Positions 24,601 through 36,130 of a DNA stretch of 64,000 bases are shown in pieces. The notes beneath the pieces are model-generated. The model saw only the letters and a list, made by a program, of their open reading frames with translations. It was not told the origin of the DNA and made no database searches. Numbering within the stretch: the first letter of the stretch is position 1; every line of letters starts with the position of its first letter. Position numbers and translations under genes: made by a program. This stretch comes from Hydractinia symbiolongicarpus (taxonomy: Eukaryota > Cnidaria > Hydrozoa > Anthoathecata > Hydractiniidae): the NCBI RefSeq assembly GCF_029227915.1, contig NC_079878.1, positions 5,394,001 through 5,458,000 on the forward strand. Direction: 5' to 3'.

Positions 24601-26908
24601 TTTGTTTTTTAATGGACGTGTATCTGTTACATGAATTAAATGAGAAGTACAGTGAATTCTTCCATGGGAAACAGCTAGTATTAAAAATGTAGCGATATTA
24701 TTTCCTAAGATTTTGAGAGCTTTCATGACAGAAGTCATTTAGGGGGTAAAAGATTTACAAAGGTCGATAATAAACTACTTTCGATTTGAATGTTTCTAAA
24801 ATGTTCAATTTGAAAAAAATGTATGTCACCTTTTTATGAACATTGATATGAAAATTGTGAAAATAACGTTAAATTGGTGTTTAACTTTTCAACTTAAAAG
24901 ACCATATACGAAATAATTTTTGTGGTTGCATTATTGTCACTGTCAAGATCAATTTCCATCCTATCACAGCGGTTACCATCACAACGGTTACCATCACAAC
25001 GGTTGATATCCAGTTTAGTGAATTTTTTTTGTTTTTAGATTGTTGGTATTGGCATCTGTTTATCTTATTTTTGGATTTTTGTATCAGCGTTATGTTGTTG
25101 GAGCAAAAGGCTGGGAACAAATTCCAAACTTTAGTTTTTGGAGGAAAGTGGGAAATGCTTCAGCGGTAAGTCACTACCAGTGGGAATTTCTCAGTAATTT
25201 ATCTTTGTCAGGAAATGTGCACTTACAAATAATGAAAGTCGAGGAATATTGTTTTTCTAAACTAAATTGTATACCTGTTACACTTAAAATTGTGGTACTT
25301 TCACAGAACAAACTTTAACAGAACCATCTTTTCCTAAGGGGAAATGTAAGGATTTCATTTCAGGAATGATACAAAAAGTGTGCAGCGTAAACCTTGTTAC
25401 AGTGGACTCTCTATAACTATTACTCGCACCCTCATAACTTGACCAACTTCTTTATTCGAACGATTATTTTTGTTCCATAGAGAGTAGTCGTGTGTCAGGA
25501 GGTTTACACGATTTCAATGCTAATGTGTTGTTTGTAAACACTGTTTAAATCTGTTTTGGTTTTATTACATGTGGAGGGGGCCTTACCTGATTCGAATGTC
25601 ATTTTCGAATACATATCTACTTATCTACTTATCGAACCTTTTGGTACAATTGACTGAAAGTGCTAAATTTTTTTAAAAATAAGTCTACGCTAAATTTCAG
25701 TTTTTTCGTGGCAGACAGTAATTGCATCAAATATTCTCCGAATAACGTACTTGCAAATGCATAGAGTCACGCTAATTGTAAAAAATTACTCGAATGCTGA
25801 GTTATGGAGTACAGTGAAGTATTTTTGCGTAATCATTTCTTTAGGATGGTTGTGACTTTGTGTGTAGGAGAGAGGAACACCCAACTACTTACAAGGTGAA
25901 CTTCGTTTTTGTTTAAAAATCATTTGCTTTGTTGGCTACTATACTTCGAGCCTTTACTGGGTGCTATAAAATATGCCGATTTATCTTTTTGGTTTTCTAT
26001 GCCTTTTATATTGGACAGCTTCCTAATTTTTTAATGTTATCAGTTTGGATTTGGTGTTCTTTCTACACATCGCTCCAAGGACTCTTTGTTTTTGCCCTGC
26101 AATATTTGATATATTTTTTGTTTTACACGTTTTTTTATAAGAACCTAGTTTATAAAATGCGAAGGCTGAGATTTTATTAAAAATTAAGAGTAGATTAATA
26201 ACGCACCAGCCTCACTTCCCTCTTAGATTTTAGGAAAACCTATTTTAGAGTAGTAATTTGTTGCTTTGTGCTGTTATACATATATGTGACTTTAATATCA
26301 TTTATTTAATCCAATTCTTAAAATTATTCATTATCATCCGTAAATGTGAATAACCCTCATTTTTAGAACACTGCTGTAGAAATGAAAAATAAATAAAAAT
26401 TGCACTCGTTTCTCGGTAGAAAATAAAAATATAGCATATATATATTTCGTGTAGATTAGCCAAAATGCGAGAAAAACTTAAATCTGGTTGCTACGCAACG
26501 AGCCCAAAACGATTCTGCATTAGCTTAAAATGGGTTTTTTTAGTATCCTTATCTTCATTCGTCCCAGCTTATCTCTAGATCTGTTTATACGATTTTTTTG
26601 ATTTTTTACAATAGGTATTTGGCGATAAATGCTAAAAAGGGCAAAATCAACTGAATTTGAGCCCCAGAAAAAGTACCATTACAATTTTCTATAAGATTTA
26701 TTTGTTTCTTTCTTGTGCGTTTTCTCCTGTCGTCTTTTTGATCGGTTTTTTACAAAAGATAGTTATTGACGATAAAAGTGAACAATTTTTAATAATTGGT
26801 TTTATGACTCTATGAAATGCTATTATTTTCTTTCAGGGAATGGCGGATGCTCTAGATATTGACACCAGTGATGATGAGGACAAAGATGATGGATTGCTAC
26901 CCATGTAA
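18604..26908 (+). CDS. M6PR: Cation-dependent mannose-6-phosphate receptor-like sorting receptor
   Basis: Seven coding exons were read: 18604-18755, 21266-21453, 21800-21906, 23552-23712, 25039-25165, 25845-25895 and 26837-26908. They join in frame to give 285 aa. In order come a signal peptide, a luminal domain with paired Cys ([33 protein letters not shown]), a TM helix ([20 protein letters not shown]) and a tail [17 protein letters not shown] ... ADGCDFVCR. The last residues are an acidic cluster followed by LLPM. The tail matches vertebrate CD-MPR closely: aromatic endosomal signals, palmitoylation-region cysteines and a C-terminal acidic dileucine for GGA/AP-1. The luminal M6P-contact residues look altered (see findings). 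An in-frame ATG 42 nt upstream is separated from this start by an AG acceptor. Confidence 0.93.
22505..23415 (+). mobile_element. LINE fragment in an intron of the M6PR-like gene
   Basis: Degenerate frames encode [16 protein letters not shown], then [10 protein letters not shown] (a YADD-like RT catalytic motif with a substitution). Near 23240-23400 they encode the RT C-terminal signature with RGRPKKTW and [18 protein letters not shown]. The frames are interrupted many times. It lies in the 21906-23552 intron in the same orientation as the host gene. Confidence 0.75.
25400..25500. repeat. Relic end of the CAGTGGACTCTCTATAACT element
   Basis: CAGTGGACTCTCTATAACT matches the TIR of the element at 28106-28598. 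A weak counterpart (CATAGAGAGTAG) lies near 25480. It sits in an M6PR-like intron. Confidence 0.5.
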
Positions 26909-27139
26909 CAGTTGTCTCTGGTAGTGGGTTGTTTTTAGAGTATTTAATGGTCTTTGAATTTTGTGAATTATACTTTTAAATTTAGCAGGTGTAAATATAT
27001 TCATTAATTCGAAGACTAATTTTTCTCTCACCAGACTGTCGGAAAGTAAGAAGAATGTTGTGATGGAAGCCAGTATACAATTGAAAATATATTTCATTCA
27101 ATTTCTCGTCACTTTTATGAAAATATGATTTGTATACAG

Positions 27140-27158
27140 TCGTTGTTGTTGTTGTTGT
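27140..27158. repeat. (GTT)n microsatellite
   Basis: Six consecutive GTT units lie downstream of the M6PR-like stop codon, probably beyond or within its 3' UTR. Confidence 0.8.
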
Positions 27159-27554
27159 TTTGTATATTCTCATTTTTTTTACTCTTTTAAAATTCTATGA
27201 TAAACCTTGGAACAATATAAATCCAATTTCATACTATTTTTTATAGACACTTGTTTTTTCTTCTGTCATCGTTCTCAATCATTTAATTTTCATTCGTTTA
27301 ACGCCAAGAATATATTTGTTTTTATTCTTGCATTTAATCTTTTTGATAGAACAAGTTAGATATTTAGTACTGAGATTCCTGTTAAACATTTTGCATTTAC
27401 AGAAAAAATATCTAAAATTGCGCATTCAGTCTTGTTTTTTAAAATCACGTCGGGACCTTGTTCTTAGTGGAACAACTCTGCAGCATGTAATGCAAATGCT
27501 ATGGAATTATACAGCTTTACAGTCAGATATCTAGTCGCTTGGATCGACTTTTTG

Positions 27555-27790
27555 TAAGGTTTTCCCGTTTTCACAACAGGAAGTTTCTTGCAGCGGAATT
27601 CTCTTCTAACAAAGTTCTAGCGAGAGTTTCTCCCAGTGAAATTCAAGCAACCTATAAAATCCCCTTCCAAATCCTACCCAACTTTAGCGAAAGTTTCGTC
27701 CAACTAACTTCTCCCAAAAGTTCCTTCCTGCGGACTTTCTAGCGAAAGTTTTTTCCAACCAACTTCTAGCGAAAGTTTCTTTCAGCGTAC
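27555..27790. repeat. Degenerate short-repeat tract with TAGCGAAAGTTTC units
   Basis: Variants of AGCGAAAGTTTC and CCCAACTTC recur about eight times. Related 'GCGAAA' motifs reappear at 28620-28720, 41170-41240 and 41415-41540. The ORF across it has no family resemblance. Confidence 0.5.
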
Positions 27791-28105
27791 ATAAATTTCT
27801 TTTTTCCAAAGTTGAGCTGTGATGTTCCGGATTCTAGAGGGAGCAAACAAATAGTGTTACTTCTAAGTCCTGGTACGATTATTCTTTAACCTTTAAAGGA
27901 CGGCCTATTTTTGAATGAACCAATAATCAGCTTCTCAGCACCTTGGACGGTTCATGTTTAGCACCGATTGGAGGCCCAATTCATCATCCAGTCTGGATAT
28001 TTGTGGGACCTATCCTTTAAGGTTAACCGTTCTCTTGCAAACAAAAAAAAACATTTGATTTCGACACTCAGTTTTGCAGTTGGACCCAATAGTTAATGAC
28101 TTATA

Positions 28106-28598
28106 CAGTGGAACTCTCTATAACTCGAACCCCTATAATTCGAATCTCTCCTTAACTCGAATGTTTTTTTTTTGCTCTCTTCGGGTATTTCCTCTCTATA
28201 ACTCGACCTCGCAACATCTCTCTAAAACTTCATATCACACAAGCAGTTTTTTGCATTGTTTTGGTAAACGTTAATAGAGTCTTACCGATTCGAATGTTTC
28301 GTATCTACATGTGTGAGGGGTCTTTAATAAATTGTTGAGATAAAATATTATTTTATTTATTAATTTATTTTTTAATTTTTTAGTCCGTTCTTAGCCTGCA
28401 AGGTTTAGATTTTATCCTGTACAAAGAAAGATATCGTCCCCATTCCATATAAGGGAGAAAAAACACGCTTAATGGGCCATTTATACAAAATTTATACAAA
28501 AACCTGGAAAAACTCCTTACTCTCTATTATCTGAACCTCTCTATAACTCAAACGGTTTCCAATTCCCCGTGGCTGTTTGAGTTATAGAGAGTCCACTG
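28106..28598. mobile_element. 493-bp pogo/Tigger-like MITE
   Basis: The TIRs CAGTGGAACTCTCTATAACTC and GAGTTATAGAGAGTCCACTG are inverted and directly flanked by TA on both sides (28104-28105, 28599-28600), the Tc1/mariner-superfamily target. The CAGTGGA...CTCTATAACTCGAA end type resembles pogo/Tigger elements. Internal 'CTCTATAACTCGAA' copies form subterminal repeats. No transposase is encoded. Confidence 0.8.
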
Positions 28599-29269
28599 TA
28601 AAATGTTTTCTCGAAAGGTTTTTTTATATTTTCTCTTTTAAATGAATTTCTTTGCGAAAATATCTCCCCGCGAAATATACCAAAGCCTACCATTTTGCGA
28701 GAATTATCTCTTGCGAAAAAGTATAGTCAGATTCAGGAAAATCTAGCAATGTCCGCACAAACGTCTTATATAGGATACGTGGAGAGATGTCAGATCATTA
28801 TCTTGGTGTAAAAAGCGGACAGGGAACTTTTTTTCAAGGAACGGATAAATTTACGGTCAAGCCACCTCGATATCGGACGATATTTCAGCGTCCCATTGGT
28901 GTCTGTATACTTTACCTGCGTTGTCTTTTTAGCTTGCTACCTTTTCTTTCTCGCAAAAATTAATTCCTGCAAAAATATTCTTAATACGCAAATTTAAAAT
29001 TTACTTCCGTCAGCCTATTTCGTGATGATATGATTGGATCTCAGTTTAACTTCGTAGACCACAACTGACACTTCATTACTTTATTCTAGCAATAAAAAAG
29101 AAAAAAAATGCATGTAATGTTGATGATAGATGGAAATATATATGATACAGTATTATAGACCTCCAGCATGTGCAAGCAGAATTTCACATTTATCCCTATG
29201 AACCTGAAATTCTCCTATGAAGAAAACTTGTTATAAACTGATAGTAATAAATAAATGTTTTCGAATGCA

Positions 29270-30245
29270 TAAATATCGAATTCGCCTTACCTGGTTTCCG
29301 TAACAAAAATCACTTTATCTTACCAGGAATCTCAATTTTTATCCTCTATTAAAAATTACTCGCAAGCTGCTTCAATTATTTTAGTTTATTCTTTCCTTGT
29401 TTGTTAAAAAAAATATTAAGTTTGGTAAGTTAGGCTAAACATTTGTTAATTCCTAAAAAACAAACAAAATAATTTGTTTCAAAACGAGGAGGGCGTGGAA
29501 ACCACGTTTGTTTACATTCTTGTACATTTCTCACATCCAGACATAATCCACGGACGTTGCAGAAATAAGATCAGATGCAAAAACACATGCAAAGTAACTC
29601 AAGTTTATTTACTTCGGAAACCTAACCACAGAAAAAACATCGACCATGCATGAATGAGCCACTGAACGTAATCTGATCTTTTTTAAATACACAAAAAGTT
29701 GAAAATATTTGAATAATTTATAGTGTCCTTATTGAAAGTTGTTTTCTATTTATTATATTAAATCTGTCCTTTCGCGAATTTGTACAAGGATACAAAGTTC
29801 TGTGTATCTTTGAATAAATAGAAAAAGTTCACAAGGTAAGAGTTTTATTTTTGTCATTACATCCTGCTTTTGTTTTGAAGCATAGTATAGCATAGTATCT
29901 CTTATAAAAATGTGCTTTATATATATAAAAACATGAGGTTGGGATTTACTTAAAAAAAATCAAAAAATTTAACAATAATCCTTCGTTTGATTTTAATTTT
30001 TTTCTTCCAAATTGCGTTTCAAAACATTAACAACACACGTGTCGCACTCTTCAATTATATACTACGTCAATGTAGTGCATATGTATATGTGTTAAGAATA
30101 TTTTCGGCCTTAAAATTGAAAAAAATTTAAGAATATTTCAGCCTGCTCTGATTTTTATCATTCTTATGAAAAGGTTGTACCATAGAGATATAATCTCTCT
30201 ATTCTAAACTTTGGGTTACAGCGTAAAATCTTTGCTTTGGTCACT
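29270..30245 (+). repeat. Segmental direct duplication, copy A
   Basis: This copy pairs with 32680-33610 in the same order and orientation. Shared blocks include ACCTGGTTTC-GTAAC, ATCTCAATTTTTAT-type, the ~120-bp core at 29684-29800, GTAAGAGTTTTATTTTT and TTTCAGCCTGCTCT. No gene was recognised in it. Confidence 0.75.
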
Positions 30246-30249
30246 AGGC

Positions 30250-32675
30250 ATACCTGTTTTCTTTGTTTCAGCCTTCTCCGGCAATATACTGTATAATTCT
30301 CAAGATTGAGAAAAACTAACCAAATCAGAGGAAACTTTTATGGTGAAGCTAGCGGAACTAGATTAATCCTACAGAAAAAAAAAGTCGGGTAAAGATTATA
30401 TATTTATAGATGTACCAGTATCAGTATAAAAGTTAAATCAAATACTTTTGCAAAACGTTTTAAAATAATGAAATTAGGAGAAGAAGAATGAAATTGTTGT
30501 GTTCTGCATTTAAAACTGGATTCTTATAGGAGTCGTTCACATGAGATTTCGTGTTGAGCCAAAATGGAATTTTTAATAAATTTAGACTAAACTGAAAGTC
30601 GTCTCGGGGCCTATTTCATGTTGTCAAAAGAATTGAAATGAAATTCCATTTTGGCCTTAAAATGTTTAAAAACACGATTTATCCGAAATATAACTACTGC
30701 GCATGTGTAAAAAACTATGGGGATGTGCATTTCCCTCAACTCAAAAATAAAAAAACAATGTAAAATACGATGTAAAAAAAGTTTCATTGTACTTTAAAAT
30801 CATGGAGATAACGAAATAGAGTAATTTTGTCAATGTAGACATTCAGTAGAGTCCTAGCATTGTTAAGGTATAGTGTCGCTCTTGGTACCCTCTACCTTAA
30901 GGGAAAAAATAAAGTTGGTAAAATTGTTGATCGGTTAAAAGATTGGGTAATAAGTTTTGTTGGTAAAAAATATTATAGTCACATATCTTTATTGGTTTTT
31001 ACTTACTTTCTTTTAACGATAACGCAACACTCTTTGAGCAAATGTCATTCACCTAATGATGAACAACAAAACCCCTTAAATGTACATCCATAAGATAAAT
31101 TCAGACTTCCTTCTTTTTTTTATAAAATATATAGACACCATTAAGAATTATTAAAGAAGTTCCATGAAATACTTTTAACAAAACTGAAACATCAAAGCAA
31201 CTCGTTTCTTTAACCCACACTGCGTGCGTTCAAACAACCTATAACATTCACAATACATTTTTAAAACACAGACAGAGATTTTATTGAATATTTTATACTT
31301 GGTAAAAGTGTTAAAAAATAAATATTTAAATATTTAGTTTTTATATTACCTTTGCTTTTGAATTTTCGGAATGTTTTTTCAAAAGAAAAAGAACTACTTT
31401 TGTTTTCGTTGTATTTGAGATGTGTGGGCATGGTTATGACTGCTGACAACTACTTCACGAAGAATGGCGCTAGATGTAACTGGTATGTTATTATCATCTC
31501 GCGTGTATAAGATGTTTTGTGAACTGCCTTTTTTCGCGAAATTTTATTTTTCGCATTGATGATCAATATAATTGAACTCTGGCATAGAAACAATTATAAC
31601 CTACAAAATAGCTAACTTGCTGACATTAACCTCGTTCCCGTATCGAAAATATACAAGATGTAGATTAACGATTAGTACAGACCGACGACGGATATTCCAC
31701 TTCGTCCCCAGGGATTTTCTACGTTTATGATATTGTGACAGGACGGATCTGTAGTAGCCTTAGTCTAGGCTGATGAAAATTAACCTTATTTTGAGTCATT
31801 TTCAATCGTGAAGGGGCGACCTTGTGAGTAAGTTATATTTATTTGATTAGCTTTACTATATTCGAAGGAAACATCTTGTCAGTTATTTCAAGGAAGAAAC
31901 ACAAAGGTTGTTCTCAAGTGCTTGGACTTTCCATTTGAAGTATGGAAACTTTTGCAATTTTTAACCAACACTCGAAGATGCCCAATTTTTCTGCACTTTT
32001 TTCACTCTTCAAGCTAAATCCCCCTGTTTTTAAAACAAAAAACTCTTTCCATCTCGCCCTTTCTTTCTAACGCGCACCCAATCAGTTATTGATTAGTCCG
32101 TGCTAGGACGGGGCCGAAAACTCCAATGATGGTAGAAATCAACTGATAATCTCATTATTCAGTTAGTTTTTTTAAAAGAAAGAAACACATATTGCCAATA
32201 TCAACACTTATATATTGGTAGATGACCAGAGGAAACTACAACAACATGTTCGCTCGAACAAACTTAAACTAAACCAATTTGATTGTTCAATGTACGATGG
32301 GGAAAGCGAGAGAGAATAACACACTGATTTTCACACACGCATATCATCAGCATGGAATATCGTCAGGTCAGAATATCGTAGGCGTACAAGAGCTCTGGGG
32401 AGGAGGTTGGACGGGTATTATAAGTATGGTTGGAGATGTCAGAAAAATGTTATATGTAGTCTGGTATGAGTGTTCAGTTTTTTTTTCTATTGTGTATTAT
32501 TCCCTTATGTCGCTCAAGTATTTTAAAGTTTCCTTGTATTTTATTAAATAGTTTTTAATAAAATTTTTTTTTAATAAAACTGTTTCGTTATATGTGTAAT
32601 TTGTGTCTGTTTTGTGTTTGTTTACAGAACTGATTGTTCTCCTTTTGACTTCAGCAGTTAATGCATAGATATCGA
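30250..32675. other. Region between the duplicated blocks, no gene recognised
   Basis: Short ORFs at 30860-31093 and 32279-32551 show no motif and no splice context that extends them. A partial CCTCGTCCCCAGG-type repeat end lies near 31630-31715. Confidence 0.4.
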
Positions 32676-32679
32676 TTTC

Positions 32680-33610
32680 GCTTTGTATCGTTACCTGGTT
32701 TCTGTAACGAAAATTACCTTTTCTTATAAGGAATCTCGATTTTTATTCTAAACTAAAAATTACTAGCAAACTGCTTGAGTTCTTCTTATTTCTTCTTCAA
32801 AGAACAACTTTTATTATACCTGGCAGCCTAGACTAAACATTGGTTGATTCCTGAAAATAACTATCTGAGTTTGTGTCAAAAGATTGGCAGACATAGAAAC
32901 CATGTTTGTTTACGTTCTTATATTAATCACGTATCCATGGAGGTTACCGAACTAAGATAAAATGCAAAAGCATTTAGAACACGTCGCAGATTTATTTATC
33001 TTTAAAACTAAAAACAATTCATTGATCCATACATGCATGATACGCCACTCGAACATAATCCGATCTTTTTAAATACACAAAAAGTTGAAATTATTTGAAT
33101 AATTTATAGTGTCCTTATTGAAAATTGTTTTCTATTTATTATATTAAAGCTTTCGTTTCGCGAATTTGTACAAGAATACAAAGTTCTATATGTATCTCTG
33201 AAAAAAAAGAAAAGTTTTACGAGGTAGGAGTTTTATTTTTCTCGATACATGTATACACGTACTTTTCTTCATAAGAAAAAAGCTGCAAATGTTTTTTCTC
33301 AAGCATTGTTTTTACACACGGTTTTTTATAATAATATGCTTTATAAAAATATAAGGCTGGGATTTACCTAAAAATTATTATTCTCTGGCTTATTTTTTTA
33401 TTTTTTTGTGAGTACATGTTCTCAAACATTTTATAACCATGTGCATACTCACATGTGCTTAGAATATTTTAGGCATTAAAATTGATAAAAACTTAAAAAT
33501 GTTTCAGCCTGCTCTAAATTTTATCATTCTTATAAACAGGCGTGTACCAAAGGAATATAATCTCTATTTTAAACTGGAGTTTGGGTTATGGAGTAAAATC
33601 ATTGCTTTGT
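32680..33610 (+). repeat. Segmental direct duplication, copy B
   Basis: This is the partner of 29270-30245, clearly diverged in the flanks. The core at 33069-33188 keeps about 94% identity to copy A by eye. A donor-like GAGGTAGGAG sits where copy A has AAGGTAAGAG. Confidence 0.75.
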
Positions 33611-34200
33611 TAATCTCTAGCTTCCTCTGCAAGGGACAGCTTTTGCACATTCACTAGGCTACCTATTTATGTGAGAACTCTTTTGGGTATTAAAAACAAG
33701 ACAGTTTTTTGAATTGTTTCCAGTAATGGGCTTTTCTAAGAATAAACATTGAATATTGCGTTCTGATTGGTTAAAAGTTTACGGCGATAATTTTGCCTCT
33801 AGAAAGTAGGAACTATTTCTACTTTTCAGCAAAGCAAATTTTTCAAAACAAAATTAAAACAAACCAAACTGCGAATGCTTAGATACATTTCTCCGGCGAA
33901 TTTGACGTCCATTCGCTTCGTAAAAATCCCTCTTAAAGGCTTCTAAAAGCAACGGTGGAGAGCATAAACTTACTTACAGTCCAGTTTGAGAAAAGTGATC
34001 AAAACATCACATCCAAATAAATGTAAACAAAACTTTTAATTTAGACCACTCCAAGAGAAAATAATTCATTTTTTTTAAAAAACGATTTAGTGCTAATAAA
34101 AGATAATTTAAGGAAAAAATAAGAAATAGCGAGGTAGTTGTATAGCTCAGCTGCATGATTTCCTTCAACTTAGTTAAGTAAAATCATACAGCAAACTATT

Positions 34201-34769
34201 TCACCTTTTGAGCTTGATATTTAACCCAAATCCTCTGCGTACACAATAACAAAAGATGAAAGCCAGGTGACGCCCCTCATTATAGAAACTGTGCGTTCCA
34301 TTAGTTTTTAGATGTATGGAACTTGCACTTAATTTTTGCCAGTGTATTCTAGTGGCTTCCTGAAGCTTTTTATCGTCTCTTGGTATCATAGTCTCTTCCT
34401 TGTTGTATTTGCTCGTTTTTTGTTTTACTAAGTTGGAAAAACGTCCTTTCCTAAGATCATAAGGGAATGCTGATGGTGGCTGTTGTGATAAAGGTTGACC
34501 TGAAAAAACATTTGTGAAAATTAAACAAAGACAATTTTACCACAAGTTGGATTAACACCATGATCAACTATACTTTCTTTAAAAAGGGTGCTTAAATTAT
34601 TTTAAGTTAGTACTAATATGGAAGAGGCATACGTACTTATTTGAAAAAAGAAAAAAACTATGAATGTCACAAAAAGATCAGAAATAAAACACAACATAAA
34701 AACAACATGTTTAAGCAATGAGAAAAATCCAAAAGGCTGAAAAATCCAACCGTGGCAGCTATTAGTCAT
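34201..34769 (-). CDS. Possible two-exon gene for a small membrane protein
   Basis: Exon 1 is 34769-34637 and exon 2 is 34499-34201 on the minus strand. The donor is A|GTACGT and the acceptor TTTTTTCAG|GT. The join is in frame (A+GT = Ser) and gives 143 aa. Residues 10-43 are strongly hydrophobic (one TM segment or a signal anchor); the rest is basic and hydrophilic with AFPYDLRKGRF, TRIHWQKLS and RRGFGLNIKLKR. An in-frame TGA lies just upstream of the ATG. Exon 2 stays open for 98 codons in AT-rich DNA. I do not recognise the family. It is divergent from the fucosyltransferase gene that starts at 36131. Confidence 0.4.
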
Positions 34770-36130
34770 GTTCGTGCTCTTTCAGTCCCATTTCGTGAGA
34801 ATAAAAAATGCACAACTCTGTTAAAAAGAAAAATTATTAACTTGGAATTCATAATGTGGTGTTTTTAGACTGGCCTGATGAGATTAGCATAAAACATAAT
34901 TGTGTATTGGTTATGCTTTTCGGGTTTCAGCAATCAGGCATTTTGTGAGGGGGCGATAAGTTTTTTTGAAAAAATTGCAAATAATAACAAAACTGTAAAC
35001 AAATAGTTAAACTAGCTTTCGGTAAAACAATTCTTTTAACTCTATTTACATGCTAAGAAAATTAAACATAAAATGGACCAGGTATCCCACTTTTTGTATA
35101 TCACATTATTAATTTATTTATGCCCAGGAGGTTGCATTTCACGAACTGATCAAGGTATAAGTAGAGTTAATCAGGTAGATAGCGAATAAATTAGGTTCAT
35201 ATCCTCCTACATGGTCTTAAAATGCGTCAATCAGCGGGCCTTAAAAAACTTGATTTTTTTTATTTCGAGAGCTATGTATTTATATATATATATATCACTT
35301 ATTTGATAGTTTTATATATCACTTCTATATACGGGGAAATCACCTTCGCGTCTCAAGCATGCACAAATTAGCAAGAACTGCACCTGAAAATAACAACAAG
35401 AGTTGGGATTTGTTTTTTTGACTCATAACCTATGGTTCACAAGCAAGTGATTTTTACCAAAAAGAAGTTATGCAAAATTTAGCCTAGTTTTCTTTGTCAC
35501 CTTTTTTGTCTCCAAAAGAGTTGAATTTTTATACATTGAATTTGGCGAAATATAAAAAAAAAATGAAATTTGGCGAAAATTTCTCCGATTGTAGCCGTTC
35601 GGGTTTTGGGTTAATCAAAATTAAAAAAAAAAAACGCTGGAAAGCTAACATTAGCTACAATATTTTTAAGTCCCTAGTTGAATGGACAAGCAATCTTACG
35701 CGTTCAGGTTCTGTCCTGTCCCTATCTATATATCATCAGGCGATTACCCGCCAATCGAGTCAACACATCTCCCATAATTAGACTCTTACCGCAGAGACCT
35801 TGTAAACAAGAGAAATTAATACGACACTCTCCCACATAGTTTTTGCTGAACTTCATAAAGTAATCAAGACACTCCAATAAAGAAGGAATTAGCGCCTGCG
35901 ATTTCACAAATAAACCATAAAATAACAATAATAACAAAAAAAAAAAAAAAAAATGAGCCAAACGTTTAAAAATATATAGGTTTAGTGAATATATCAAAAT
36001 TGTAAAATTAGCAACAACCATGGAGAAGAGTGACACAATTAAAAAAAAAAGTTTAATTAGACGTCTTTTTAAAAATGCATTCTACGATGTAAGCATCGCT
36101 TGTGAGTATTTTGTTAAACATTTTTAGATC

